Shown piece after piece: positions 8,253-16,631 of a stretch of 64,000 nt of DNA (position 1 is its first letter; every line of letters starts with the position of its first letter). The translations under genes and the position numbers were made by a program. This DNA comes from Marinobacterium_D sp050908845 (GTDB taxonomy: Bacteria > Pseudomonadota > Gammaproteobacteria > Pseudomonadales > Balneatricaceae). The stretch is from contig NZ_CP194171.1 in NCBI RefSeq assembly GCF_050908845.1, forward strand, positions 496,001 through 560,000. The letters run 5' to 3'. The notes under the pieces were generated by a model. The model made no database searches, was not told where the DNA came from, and saw only the letters and a list, made by a program, of their open reading frames with translations.

Positions 8253-8668
8253 GTAGAGTCCTCTCTGGTGACGTATCTTTTACAGCGAGAAATGGATAAG
8301 GCTTTTTTCTGTGTCTAAAAGCTTGACCATTCAGTTAGCAATTCCTGTTCCAAGGGTTTGATGCCAAGGCGAGCGCTCAAGGCCCGGCCCAGCGAACCGG
8401 GAACAGGTTTGTGTTTCATGGGTGTAACAGTCTCTGTATGTGTAGTCGTCAATCGACACTTATGCCAGCAAAAGCATGGAGTTAGGTCGCCAGGGAGTGG
8501 CCTATTATAAAGCCGCGATTTGGTCGCAGAACGCGGTAGGGCCGAGGCTGCCCGGGGTGAGGCATGCACCCGTAGAGTGCTTAGAAAAGCACGTTTATGG
8601 TGCGTCTGTTCGCACCAGGCTTTTCTGGTTTACAGTAAGGGCAGCGTAAATCTGAGGAGAACAGCAGG
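8253..8668. other. Divergent aapJ/glnE intergenic region with structured leaders
   Basis: No conserved gene is seen in these 416 bases. On the minus strand a perfect TATAAT lies at 8504-8509 without a good -35; transcription from it would give aapJ a leader of about 245 bases. That leader contains a 34-codon reading frame (8315-8419, MKHKPVPGSL...) with no clear ribosome binding site and an inverted repeat CCTGTTCC (8344-8351) / GGAACAGG (8400-8407). On the plus strand a nested hairpin at 8583-8626 precedes glnE. Confidence 0.4.
8583..8626 (+). promoter_or_regulatory. Nested hairpin upstream of glnE
   Basis: An outer stem AGAAAAGC (8583-8590) pairs with GCTTTTCT (8619-8626), enclosing an inner stem TGGTGCG (8598-8604) with CGCACCA (8611-8617). 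It ends about 43 bases before the glnE start. Only a short, interrupted T-run follows, so it may be an attenuator, an mRNA-stability element or a protein site. Confidence 0.5.
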
Positions 8669-11575
8669 ATGTTGGAGCGACTAAAAGCCGGAGTACCCGC
8701 GCATCTGCACGGTTTGCTGGAGGCGAACCTTCAGCGCATTGAGGCTGCGCTGGCGCAGGTCGGTGAGATACCCGAATCACTGCTGGAGGGGTTGCCGAGG
8801 ATTCTGATCGGCAGTGACTATGTCTGTGAACAGCTGCAGCGGCAGCCGGAACTGTTGGCGCAGCTGCACGAGACTGGCGACCTCTGGCGCCGTTATGCGC
8901 CGGGAGAGCTGCGTGACCGGGCTGCGGCTGCACTCGCCGGCTGTGAGAACGACACCGAGCTGCACAGGCAGCTACGCCTGATTCGCCGTCGCGAGATGGT
9001 GCGTATCATCTGGCGGGATCTGAACCGTCTGGCGGACCTGGAGGAAACCACCGGCACCCTGACTGATATGGCGGACACGCTGATCGATCAGAGCCTTGCA
9101 TGGCTGCATCAGCAGGCGGTGAAGCGCTGGGGACGTCCCATGGGACGCGACGCGTCTGGCGAGCTGGTAGAGCAGCAGATGGTGGTGCTCGGTATGGGCA
9201 AACTGGGCGCCCATGAACTGAACCTGTCCTCCGATATCGACCTGATCTTTGCCTTCCCGGAAAACGGTGAGACCGATAAGCCGGACAAGAACCTGAGTAA
9301 CCAGGAGTTCTTCACCCGGTTGGGCAAAAAGCTGATCCAGTCGCTGGATAACACCACGGCGGATGGTTTCGTGTTCCGTGTCGATATGCGCCTGCGCCCG
9401 TTTGGCAGCGTGGGGCCGCTGGCCTGCAGTTTCGACGCGATGGAAACCTACTACCAGGACCAGGGGCGTGAATGGGAGCGCTACGCCATGGTCAAGGCCC
9501 GCGTGGTCGCCGGCGATCAGGCCCAGGGCGCGATACTGTTCGGTTTGTTGAGACCCTTTGTTTACCGCAAGTACATCGACTTCAGCGCGTTTGAGTCGCT
9601 ACGCGAGATGAAGGCGCTGATTAACCGGGAGGTTAAGCTCAAAAACCGGGACCAGAACGTGAAGCTGGGAGCCGGCGGGATCCGTGAGGTGGAGTTTATT
9701 GCCCAGGCGTTCCAGCTGATCCGTGGTGGGCGGGACAAGCGGCTGCAGCAGCGTGAGTTGAACCGGATTCTGCCGTTGCTGCCGGAATGTGTCGGCATGC
9801 CGAAGCAGGTGGTCGACGAGTTGTTGGAGGCTTACCGCTACCTGCGCGATACCGAACACGCGCTGCAGGCACTGGCAGACCGACAGACGCAGGAGCTGCC
9901 CCGGGACGAGCAGGGCCAGGCGCGACTGGCGTTTGTAATGGGTGAGCTTGACTGGGCAGCGTTCAGCGAACGCCTGGATGGTTACCGGCGCCGCGTCTCC
10001 GCCCACTTCGCGGAGGTGATCGCCCCCGCCGAATCGGAACAGGCGTCGGAGGAGACCGACCGCAACGCCGATCACTGGCATGCTCTCTGGGATGCGGAGC
10101 TCGAAAGCGAGCCGGCCGAGAACTACCTGCGTCAGCTGGGCTTTTCCGAGCCGGCAGCGGCGCTGCAGCAGCTGCGTAACCTGAAGCAGCAAAGGACCGT
10201 GAAAATGCTACAGCAGGTAGGTCAGGAGCGTCTCCAGGCGGTGCTGCCCAAACTCCTGCAGGCGGTGGGCGCTACTGACAACCCGGAGCTGACTCTTGAG
10301 CGTGTGCTGCTGCTGATTCAGGCGGTGTTGCGTCGCTCCGCCTACCTGGTGCTGCTCAACGAGAACCCGGGGGCGCTGCAGCAGCTGGTGCGACTCTGTT
10401 CTGCCAGCTTCTGGTTTGCCGATCAGCTCTCTCATCATCCCGGTCTGCTCGATGAGCTAATCGATCCCCGCACCCTGTTTGCGCCACCGGACAAGGCGAA
10501 ACTGAATGACGAGCTGCGTCAGGTGCTGGTACGTATCCCGGAGGACGATACCGAGCAGCTGATGGAGGCGCTGCGCTACTTTAAGCACTCCCATATGCTG
10601 CGCGTGGCGGCATCCGATATTACCGGTGCACTGCCGCTGATGAAGGTCAGTGATTACCTGACCTGGCTGGCCGAGGTGGTGCTCGATGCGGTGCTGGAGA
10701 TCGCCTGGCGCGATATGACCGCCAAGTATGGTGTGCCCCAGAAGAGCCCGGGTGAGCCCTGTGATCCGGACTTCATCATTGTTGGTTACGGCAAGCTCGG
10801 TGGTATTGAGCTCTCTTACGGCTCTGACCTGGACCTGGTGTTTATCAACGAGGCGGATGCCAATCTGATGACCCAGGGTGGCAAGCGGGAGCTGGCCAAC
10901 CCGGTGTTCTTTACCCGCCTGGGTCAGCGCATCATCCATATCCTCGGTACCCTGACGCCGTCCGGTCAGCTGTATGAGGTGGACATGCGTCTGCGTCCCT
11001 CGGGCAATTCCGGCCTGCTGGTGACCTCGTTGAGGGCATTCGAGCAATACCAGCAGAACGACGCCTGGACCTGGGAACACCAGGCGCTGGTGCGGGCCCG
11101 CGTGGTCAGCGGTAGCGAACGGGTGGCGCAAGCGTTCGATAAAGTGCGGGCAGATGTGCTGGGTCGACAGCGCGATCCTGAGGCACTCAAGACCGAAGTC
11201 CGCGAGATGCGCGAGAAAATGCGTCAGCAGCTGGGCACCTCGGCATCGCGCGAAGGGCAGGAGTTCAACCTGAAACAGGATCGGGGCGGTATCGTCGATA
11301 TCGAGTTCATGGTGCAGTACCTGGTGCTGGCCAACGCTCATGAGCATCCGGAGCTGCTGCGCTGGAGCGATAATATCCGCATGCTGGAGTCGATCGAGGA
11401 AGCGGGGCTGCTGCCACCCGAGCAGGCGGAGGAGCTGCGCGAAATCTACAAGGCGTATCGCGCCTTCGGTCACCGCCAGACGATGCAGAACCAGCCGACG
11501 GTGGTCAGCGGCGATCAGCTGGGCGAGTACCGCGAACGTATCAGCGACTACTGGGCGCAGCTGATGGAGTCCTGA
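8669..11575 (+). CDS. glnE: Bifunctional glutamine synthetase adenylyltransferase / adenylyl-removing enzyme
   Basis: Adds AMP to, and phosphorolytically removes it from, the regulatory tyrosine of glutamine synthetase, tuning nitrogen assimilation in response to PII. The protein has 968 residues against about 946 in E. coli. It contains the two nucleotidyltransferase sites expected: LSSDIDLIF near residues 187-194 (N-terminal, removing half) and YGSDLDLVF near 717-725 (C-terminal, adding half), each preceded by a GMGKLG or GYGKLG loop. The central linker is helical. A strong GAGGAGA ribosome binding site precedes the ATG, and a terminator follows. Confidence 0.97.
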   Translation: MLERLKAGVPAHLHGLLEANLQRIEAALAQVGEIPESLLEGLPRILIGSDYVCEQLQRQPELLAQLHETGDLWRRYAPGELRDRAAAALAGCENDTELHRQLRLIRRREMVRIIWRDLNRLADLEETTGTLTDMADTLIDQSLAWLHQQAVKRWGRPMGRDASGELVEQQMVVLGMGKLGAHELNLSSDIDLIFAFPENGETDKPDKNLSNQEFFTRLGKKLIQSLDNTTADGFVFRVDMRLRPFGSVGPLACSFDAMETYYQDQGREWERYAMVKARVVAGDQAQGAILFGLLRPFVYRKYIDFSAFESLREMKALINREVKLKNRDQNVKLGAGGIREVEFIAQAFQLIRGGRDKRLQQRELNRILPLLPECVGMPKQVVDELLEAYRYLRDTEHALQALADRQTQELPRDEQGQARLAFVMGELDWAAFSERLDGYRRRVSAHFAEVIAPAESEQASEETDRNADHWHALWDAELESEPAENYLRQLGFSEPAAALQQLRNLKQQRTVKMLQQVGQERLQAVLPKLLQAVGATDNPELTLERVLLLIQAVLRRSAYLVLLNENPGALQQLVRLCSASFWFADQLSHHPGLLDELIDPRTLFAPPDKAKLNDELRQVLVRIPEDDTEQLMEALRYFKHSHMLRVAASDITGALPLMKVSDYLTWLAEVVLDAVLEIAWRDMTAKYGVPQKSPGEPCDPDFIIVGYGKLGGIELSYGSDLDLVFINEADANLMTQGGKRELANPVFFTRLGQRIIHILGTLTPSGQLYEVDMRLRPSGNSGLLVTSLRAFEQYQQNDAWTWEHQALVRARVVSGSERVAQAFDKVRADVLGRQRDPEALKTEVREMREKMRQQLGTSASREGQEFNLKQDRGGIVDIEFMVQYLVLANAHEHPELLRWSDNIRMLESIEEAGLLPPEQAEELREIYKAYRAFGHRQTMQNQPTVVSGDQLGEYRERISDYWAQLMES

Positions 11576-11595
11576 ACGGGGCGGGTATGAAACGA

Positions 11596-11621
11596 AAAGA
11601 CCGGGCGTTGGCCCGGTCTTT
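11596..11621. terminator. Bidirectional terminator between glnE and ilvE
   Basis: AAAGACCGGGC pairs with GCCCGGTCTTT (11 bp) around GTTG. The minus-strand side ends in TTTTCGTTT, suitable for ilvE; the plus side has only a short T-run for glnE. Confidence 0.8.
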
Positions 11622-11647
11622 CTGTATCTGGGTTGTGTGCGCCGCGT

Positions 11648-12643
11648 TTAGATATCGAGCAGCCAGCCGAACTTGTCTTCGCTGCGGCCCCACTGGATAT
11701 CGTTGAGGGCGCGGCGCAGTTTCACGGTGGTCTCACCGATACCGCCATTACCGACGCTGTGCTCCTTGCCGTTGTAGATCAGCGTGCCCACTGAGGTCAG
11801 TACCGCTGCCGTGCCGGACAGGGCGGCTTCGCAACCGGGTTTGGCGGCGCGCTCGAGCAGCTCATCAACGCTGAGCTGGCGTTCGGAGACGGTCATCCCC
11901 ATATCGCGCGCCAGGGTCAGGATGGAGTCGCGGGTGACACCGTGCAGGAAGGTGCTGTCCAGTGCCTTGGTGATGATCTCGTTGCCGTCGATCAGCAGGA
12001 AGTTGGCGGCGCCGGTTTCCTGTACATCACCGCCGGGGCAGAACAGGACCTGGTCGGCCTGGAACTCGGCGCGGGCCTTCATGGTCGGCTGCAGCGCACC
12101 GGCGTAGTTGCCTCCGCTCTTGACCATACCCATGTGCGGCGGGCAGCGCATGTTCTTGTCATCGATCAGCAGGCGCAGGGCGCTGTCACCGCCGGAGAAG
12201 TAGTCACCGACCGGTGAGAGCAGCACGTAGAAGCAGGATTCCAGTGTCGGCACGGCCGCCTTGCCGATAGCCGGTTCCGTTCCGATATGGGTCGGACGGA
12301 TATACATGGATCCCGGCGCTTCCGGCACTTCGGCCGCGAACTGGGCAACGATCGAGGTGATCATCTGCGCGATCTGTTCCTTGTTGACCTCCGGCAGAGC
12401 CAGCAGCTCGGAGCTCTGGGCGATGCGGTCGATATTACGGTCCATACGGAAAATTTTGATCGACCCGTCTTCATGGCGGAACGCCTTGAGGCCCTCAAAG
12501 CAGGTGCTGGAGTAGTGCAGGACGTGGGCACCGGCGTGCAGGTGCAGGCTCTCGCTCGGCACCACCTGGCTTTCGCTCCAGCTCGAACCATCAAACCAGG
12601 AGATTGCCATTTCAGGCATGAAAACAGAGCCGAACGCCGACAT
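11648..12643 (-). CDS. ilvE: Branched-chain amino acid aminotransferase
   Basis: A fold-type IV PLP enzyme that interconverts valine, leucine and isoleucine with their 2-keto acids, using glutamate. The 331-residue protein has the PLP lysine in MGMVKSGGNYAG (K175), the cofactor phosphate-binding TAAVLTSVG block near 280, and YIRPTHIGTE. Its length and the GGNYAG motif fit the longer class found in Pseudomonas rather than the 309-residue enterobacterial enzyme. It is monocistronic, convergent with glnE and divergent from the ELM1-family gene. A minus-strand TACAAT at 12727-12732 is a possible -10, but its -35 is poor. Confidence 0.93.
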   Translation of the reverse strand: MSAFGSVFMPEMAISWFDGSSWSESQVVPSESLHLHAGAHVLHYSSTCFEGLKAFRHEDGSIKIFRMDRNIDRIAQSSELLALPEVNKEQIAQMITSIVAQFAAEVPEAPGSMYIRPTHIGTEPAIGKAAVPTLESCFYVLLSPVGDYFSGGDSALRLLIDDKNMRCPPHMGMVKSGGNYAGALQPTMKARAEFQADQVLFCPGGDVQETGAANFLLIDGNEIITKALDSTFLHGVTRDSILTLARDMGMTVSERQLSVDELLERAAKPGCEAALSGTAAVLTSVGTLIYNGKEHSVGNGGIGETTVKLRRALNDIQWGRSEDKFGWLLDI

Positions 12644-12862
12644 ATCAAACCATCCTAAAGACCGGGTAAACAGGAAATCGCCTTCGAATGCCTAGTGGGC
12701 ACCGGGGCTTTTGCGCAAGAGTGTAGATTGTATGCTTTCAGGCGAAAAATGGAATTGGCTGAACAGTGAAATCCTGCTTTTAGTCAGATTATCCAGCACC
12801 GGGGGATTTGTTTATCATGGTTGCTCTTCGAACCGGTTGACCTTGGATAAGCGGGAGAGGCC

Positions 12863-13750
12863 TTGAAGCGAATTGTAATTGTCAGCGATGGCAAACCGGG
12901 ACATCTGAACCAGTCGCTGGGATTGGCAGAGGCGATAGCACGGATCAATCCCGCTGTGCAGATCGAGACGCTGGCGCCGTTGTCACGTTCTCAAGCTCTC
13001 AAGGCACTGCTGTTTGGCGGTCCTGAGGCACCGGCAAAAGCGGATCTGGTGATCGGGGCAGGGCATGCTACGCACTTGACCCTGCTGGCGCTGAAGCGCT
13101 GCTGGCGGGCCCCCGCGGTGGTGCTGATGAAGCCCAGTCTGCCGCTGTCGCTGTTCGACCTCTGCCTCATCCCCGAGCACGATGCACCCAAACCGCGGCG
13201 TAATGTGATCGCTACGCGCGGCGCGCTGAACCGAATGCGCCCGGGGGCGAAGGTTGCGGGCAGCGGCATGATTCTGGTCGGCGGCCCGTCAAAACACAGC
13301 GGCTGGGATGAGGCGGCATTAATCAGTGCCGTTGAGCGTGTGCTGGCGCAGGATAGTCGGAGCTGGCGTGTAACCAGCTCCAGGCGCACACCGGCAGAGA
13401 CGGAAGCGAGGCTCGCCGGGCTCCCGGGTCTGGAGTTTATTCCCGCGTCGCAAACCCCTTCCGGCTGGCTGCCCGAGCAGCTGGCACAGACCGAGTGCTG
13501 CTGGGTCACCGCAGACAGCGTATCCATGGTGTATGAGGCGCTCAGTGCCGGTTGTGCAGTGGGTATTCTGCCGGTGCCGCAACTGAAGCCCAATCGCCTG
13601 CAGGCCGGTCTGGATCTGCTGGTGGAGGCACAGCGAGTTGTGCCGCTGGCGCGCTGGCAGGGAGAGACCCTGAGCCCGGATGCCGGGCCCCTCGATGAGG
13701 CGGGCCGCTGCGCAAAAGAGCTGCTGGCCCGCGGCCTGTTGCCCGGTTAA
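12863..13750 (+). CDS. Mitochondrial-fission ELM1 family protein, putative envelope glycosyltransferase
   Basis: A 295-residue cytoplasmic protein beginning KRIVIVSDGKPGHLNQSLGL, the typical ELM1-family N-terminus, with VGGPSKHSGW in the middle and VTADSVSMVYEALSAG near the C-terminus. The latter resembles the nucleotide-sugar binding end of GT-B glycosyltransferases. Bacterial members usually sit among LPS or capsule genes and are thought to transfer a sugar, but no reaction is assigned. It starts at a TTG preceded by GGGAGAGG. A TATCAT at about 12812-12817 may be its -10. Its stop codon shares four bases with the stop of the convergent glycosyltransferase. Confidence 0.75.
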   Translation: MKRIVIVSDGKPGHLNQSLGLAEAIARINPAVQIETLAPLSRSQALKALLFGGPEAPAKADLVIGAGHATHLTLLALKRCWRAPAVVLMKPSLPLSLFDLCLIPEHDAPKPRRNVIATRGALNRMRPGAKVAGSGMILVGGPSKHSGWDEAALISAVERVLAQDSRSWRVTSSRRTPAETEARLAGLPGLEFIPASQTPSGWLPEQLAQTECCWVTADSVSMVYEALSAGCAVGILPVPQLKPNRLQAGLDLLVEAQRVVPLARWQGETLSPDAGPLDEAGRCAKELLARGLLPG

Positions 13751-14808
13751 CCGCGCTTGCCGCGGATCTCCTGATAGAAGTCGGCATAGCGCTGCACGAT
13801 GTAGGCCTTGCTGTAGCCTTCTGCGTAGACCCTGCTGGCACCTTCTATCAGTTGCTGGCGCAGATCATCGCTTTGCAGCACCCGGTTGATCGCTTTGGTC
13901 AGTGCCGGCGCATCATCCACCGGCGTGATCAGTCCACTGAGACCGTCGGTGATCGCTTCGCCTGGACCCTGGGAGTTGGTGGCGACGATCGGGCAGCGGT
14001 GTGCCCAGGATTCCATCACGATCGATCCCAGACCTTCATGGCGTGACGGGCAGACGAACAGGTCGACGCTGGCCATCAGCGTGGTTACATCGGTACGCCA
14101 GCCAAGGAAGCGGACCCGCGACTCCAGTCCCAGCTGTTTGCACAGCGCCTTGAGGTTTGCCTCCTCGGGGCCGGAGCCTGCCAGCCAGAGCGTTACGTCA
14201 GGCAGCTCGGTCAGGCTGTGCAGCACTACATCGAACGCCTTGTTCTCATGCAGACGGCCAGCGGACAGGATGATCGGCTTATCCCCGGGGGTGTTGAAGC
14301 TATCGCGCGGAATCGGTATTACCGGTGTTTCATCGGCGAAGTTGGGGATATGCACGATGCGATCGGCCGGGAAGCCTCCGTCGATCATGTGCTTGCAGAT
14401 CCCCTTGCTGATGCCGACCCAGTAGTCCGAGTGGCTGTAGTATTTCAGCTTGTAGTAGTGACCGAGGCGATTAACCAGCGTGTAGCTGCGCGAGTTGGGC
14501 GTATAGGCACTGGCACGGCCCATCCAGGTCATCACCACCTCGGGTTCGAAGGCGTTCAGCGCCTTGCGATAGTGGTGCCGGTCGAGCATATCGATGGCGG
14601 AACCGAAGCGGAATCCCTCGGTTTCCACGCCGCCCTGGCGCAGCGCTTCGACCCGGTGGGCGTGGTTGCGGATAAAGGCTTTGACCTCCATACCCGGGTG
14701 TTCGTGCATGCCGGTAACCAGGCGCACGAAAAAGTTCTCGGCGCCGCCCTGGGCAGCGCCCGCCAGAACCTGTGCGGTGCGAATGGGGGTGTCGGTCATA
14801 GTGTTCAA
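13747..14808 (-). CDS. Family 4 glycosyltransferase, LPS core assembly
   Basis: A 353-residue GT-B glycosyltransferase. The N-terminal acceptor domain opens with AQVLAGAAQGGAENFFVRL. The C-terminal nucleotide-sugar domain has ILSAGRLHENKAFDVVL, then the EX7E motif in HEGLGSIVMES followed by PIVATNSQGPGE. It probably adds a hexose to the lipopolysaccharide core on the cytoplasmic face; donor and linkage cannot be read. It is the last gene of a minus-strand group with the YrbL-like and CgeB-like genes (21 bases after the former). Confidence 0.85.
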   Translation of the reverse strand: MNTMTDTPIRTAQVLAGAAQGGAENFFVRLVTGMHEHPGMEVKAFIRNHAHRVEALRQGGVETEGFRFGSAIDMLDRHHYRKALNAFEPEVVMTWMGRASAYTPNSRSYTLVNRLGHYYKLKYYSHSDYWVGISKGICKHMIDGGFPADRIVHIPNFADETPVIPIPRDSFNTPGDKPIILSAGRLHENKAFDVVLHSLTELPDVTLWLAGSGPEEANLKALCKQLGLESRVRFLGWRTDVTTLMASVDLFVCPSRHEGLGSIVMESWAHRCPIVATNSQGPGEAITDGLSGLITPVDDAPALTKAINRVLQSDDLRQQLIEGASRVYAEGYSKAYIVQRYADFYQEIRGKRG

Positions 14809-14829
14809 CCTTTTTGCATCAGTCTCGTG

Positions 14830-15513
14830 TTAGGAACGGTGGGCGGTGGCCATACCGTGGAAGCCGGGGTCATCGCCCTGGCGTTTTTTCGCCAGCAGAT
14901 CGTCGATTCGCTGGTGCAGGTTGGCCAGCTTGCGTTTCACCTTGGCCTCGCGCAGGGAAAAGGGCAGCCAGTGAAAGGGTATAATGTTGGGGCTGCCCAG
15001 GCCATCGATCGCGACCAGGCGCTGTATCTTTCCGTCGGCGCCTTTCTGGACCAGCAGGTTATGCAGCAACAGGTCGCGCGAAGGCACCTGCAGCTGCTGC
15101 CATTGCTGACAAAAGGCGCCCACCGCTGCTTTGCAGTCTTCGGTATAACCGTCAAACCAGATCTGGGCCTTCAGCGTTTGGGAGATGCGGCCATCGGCAT
15201 CACGCACCAACTCCAGCACCAATCCTGGCCCCAGGTTGCTGTTTTCAAAGCCGTAGCAGCGGCCGATCACGTTAAAAACAGCCTCGCCCTTGCGCTGTTC
15301 CAGGCCACTGATGACGGCGTACTCCTCGCGGTTGTCATCGAAATGACTCAGCGGCAGGAGGCTTTTTGGAAAGCCTTTCTTGCGACGCAGATCGGCCAGC
15401 GTAAAGTCTGGTCGGCGCACCTTGATACAGCGCCGGGGATCCCCCGGGTATTCAAAACAGAGCCGGTTGCCACCCTGGGCAAAGGCGTCCTCGGTGTTCA
15501 GCGACAGCGTCAT
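14830..15513 (-). CDS. YrbL family (PhoP regulatory network) kinase-like protein
   Basis: A 227-residue protein matching the YrbL family, whose members are PhoP-regulated in enterobacteria. Kinase-like landmarks are visible: a VAIK-type lysine in RRCIKVRR (K31), a catalytic-loop-like PSRDLLLHN (D147, N152) and a DFG-like AIDGLG (D170). With glycosyltransferases on both sides and a 4-base overlap with the upstream gene, a sugar kinase acting on core heptose or Kdo is plausible, but this is inference. No membrane segment is present. Confidence 0.75.
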   Translation of the reverse strand: MTLSLNTEDAFAQGGNRLCFEYPGDPRRCIKVRRPDFTLADLRRKKGFPKSLLPLSHFDDNREEYAVISGLEQRKGEAVFNVIGRCYGFENSNLGPGLVLELVRDADGRISQTLKAQIWFDGYTEDCKAAVGAFCQQWQQLQVPSRDLLLHNLLVQKGADGKIQRLVAIDGLGSPNIIPFHWLPFSLREAKVKRKLANLHQRIDDLLAKKRQGDDPGFHGMATAHRS

Positions 15514-16556
15514 TTCAGCGTGCCGTCCAGGTTGATATCCCGGGCCCAGACGTAGTCGTGGCTGAACGGTGTCAGCGTGGTCGCTTCGGCGATGTATTGG
15601 GCGTAGAGCGTCGAGTTGATCTCCGTGTGGAAGAAGTCACGGGTTCTTGCGGCCCAGTCCTGGCGTTTGGCGTCGTCGCCGTGGAATTCACGGATACGAT
15701 CGATCAGTGTGGCTTCGTCGTCGAAATAGACGATCGACTCCGCCGGGAACAGTTCGTCGAACCGGTTGGCCGAATGGGTGAACTGCAGTATGCCGTTGCC
15801 GCCCAGTTGCGCCATGCGGGCCGAGGCGTACCAGTAATCCCCTTCCTGGCGGTTGAAGTTGAGCCCCATCTTGCTCTGCTCCAGAGCGCGGTCGTAGTCG
15901 CGCCCCCAGACCGGTGGCTCGCCAAAACTGCCGAACGTCTTGAACTGCATGATGGGGTCGAGCTGCTCCTTCATGCGGCTGATCATCTCCAGGCGCTTGG
16001 TGAAGTTCTGGCTATTGCTGCAGAAGATCAGGTCGATCGGCAGCTCAGCATCAGGTTTGACCGAGTTGTTGAAACACTCCACCGAGGGCTCGACCGGGTT
16101 GGGCATGTGATACACCCGTGCCCGGGAGCCTTCAAACTGAGTCAGTTCCCGGCGACCGGTCGATACAAAGATCGCGTCGGCCACTTCGGCGCGGTACTTC
16201 AGCCGGTCAACGTTGGAGGGGACGAACAGCGGGTCGTTATTGCAGTGGGCGATGGCGCAGCCCGGCATCATCCTGCGGATCTCGGCCAGCGTCTCGTTGG
16301 GGATCATGTCGCAATGGCCGGCGATCACCAGATCCGGCTCGAATGACTCCACGGTTTCCAGCAGTCGCTTGTTGGCTTTCTTGACGCCCAGGTCGCGGAT
16401 GCCCAGCGGTGCCTCAAAAGAGGCCACGTCACGGTCACTGAACCCTTGTACCAGGTGATCATTCTTGATCAGGCCATAGGTAAGCTTCTGAGCCCAGCTG
16501 ACCCGGGTATGGCCGTAGCGCTTGAGCTGCTGGTAGGCAATATGGAGTACTCGCAT
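15510..16556 (-). CDS. CgeB-like glycosyltransferase
   Basis: A 348-residue protein with a GT-B layout. The N-terminal half (MRVLHIAYQQLKRYGHTRVSW, then PDLVIAGHCDMIP) is Rossmann-like. The C-terminal half carries MGLNFNRQEGDYWYASARMAQLGGNGILQ in the position used by CgeB/GT1-type enzymes, with RMAQLGGNG resembling the conserved R-x-E-x-x-A-x-G segment but lacking its glutamate. It probably transfers a core sugar. The coding end overlaps the YrbL-like start by four bases, so the two are translationally coupled. Confidence 0.7.
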   Translation of the reverse strand: MRVLHIAYQQLKRYGHTRVSWAQKLTYGLIKNDHLVQGFSDRDVASFEAPLGIRDLGVKKANKRLLETVESFEPDLVIAGHCDMIPNETLAEIRRMMPGCAIAHCNNDPLFVPSNVDRLKYRAEVADAIFVSTGRRELTQFEGSRARVYHMPNPVEPSVECFNNSVKPDAELPIDLIFCSNSQNFTKRLEMISRMKEQLDPIMQFKTFGSFGEPPVWGRDYDRALEQSKMGLNFNRQEGDYWYASARMAQLGGNGILQFTHSANRFDELFPAESIVYFDDEATLIDRIREFHGDDAKRQDWAARTRDFFHTEINSTLYAQYIAEATTLTPFSHDYVWARDINLDGTLK

Positions 16557-16631
16557 GCGAATCCGTCTAGTCGGGGGTAAGAGTCAATAGCGCGAAGTGT
16601 AGCTGATCCCCGCACCCAGGTGCAGCTTTCG

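Noticed and set aside
8315..8419. 34-codon reading frame (MKHKPVPGSL...) as a gene
   Set aside because: No ribosome binding site, no recognisable family, and it sits in a probable leader. Kept only as a note on the aapJ upstream region.
14218..15555. Plus-strand open frame of 445 codons opposite the GT4 and YrbL genes
   Set aside because: Both minus-strand genes have clear family motifs and tight spacing; the plus frame has none.
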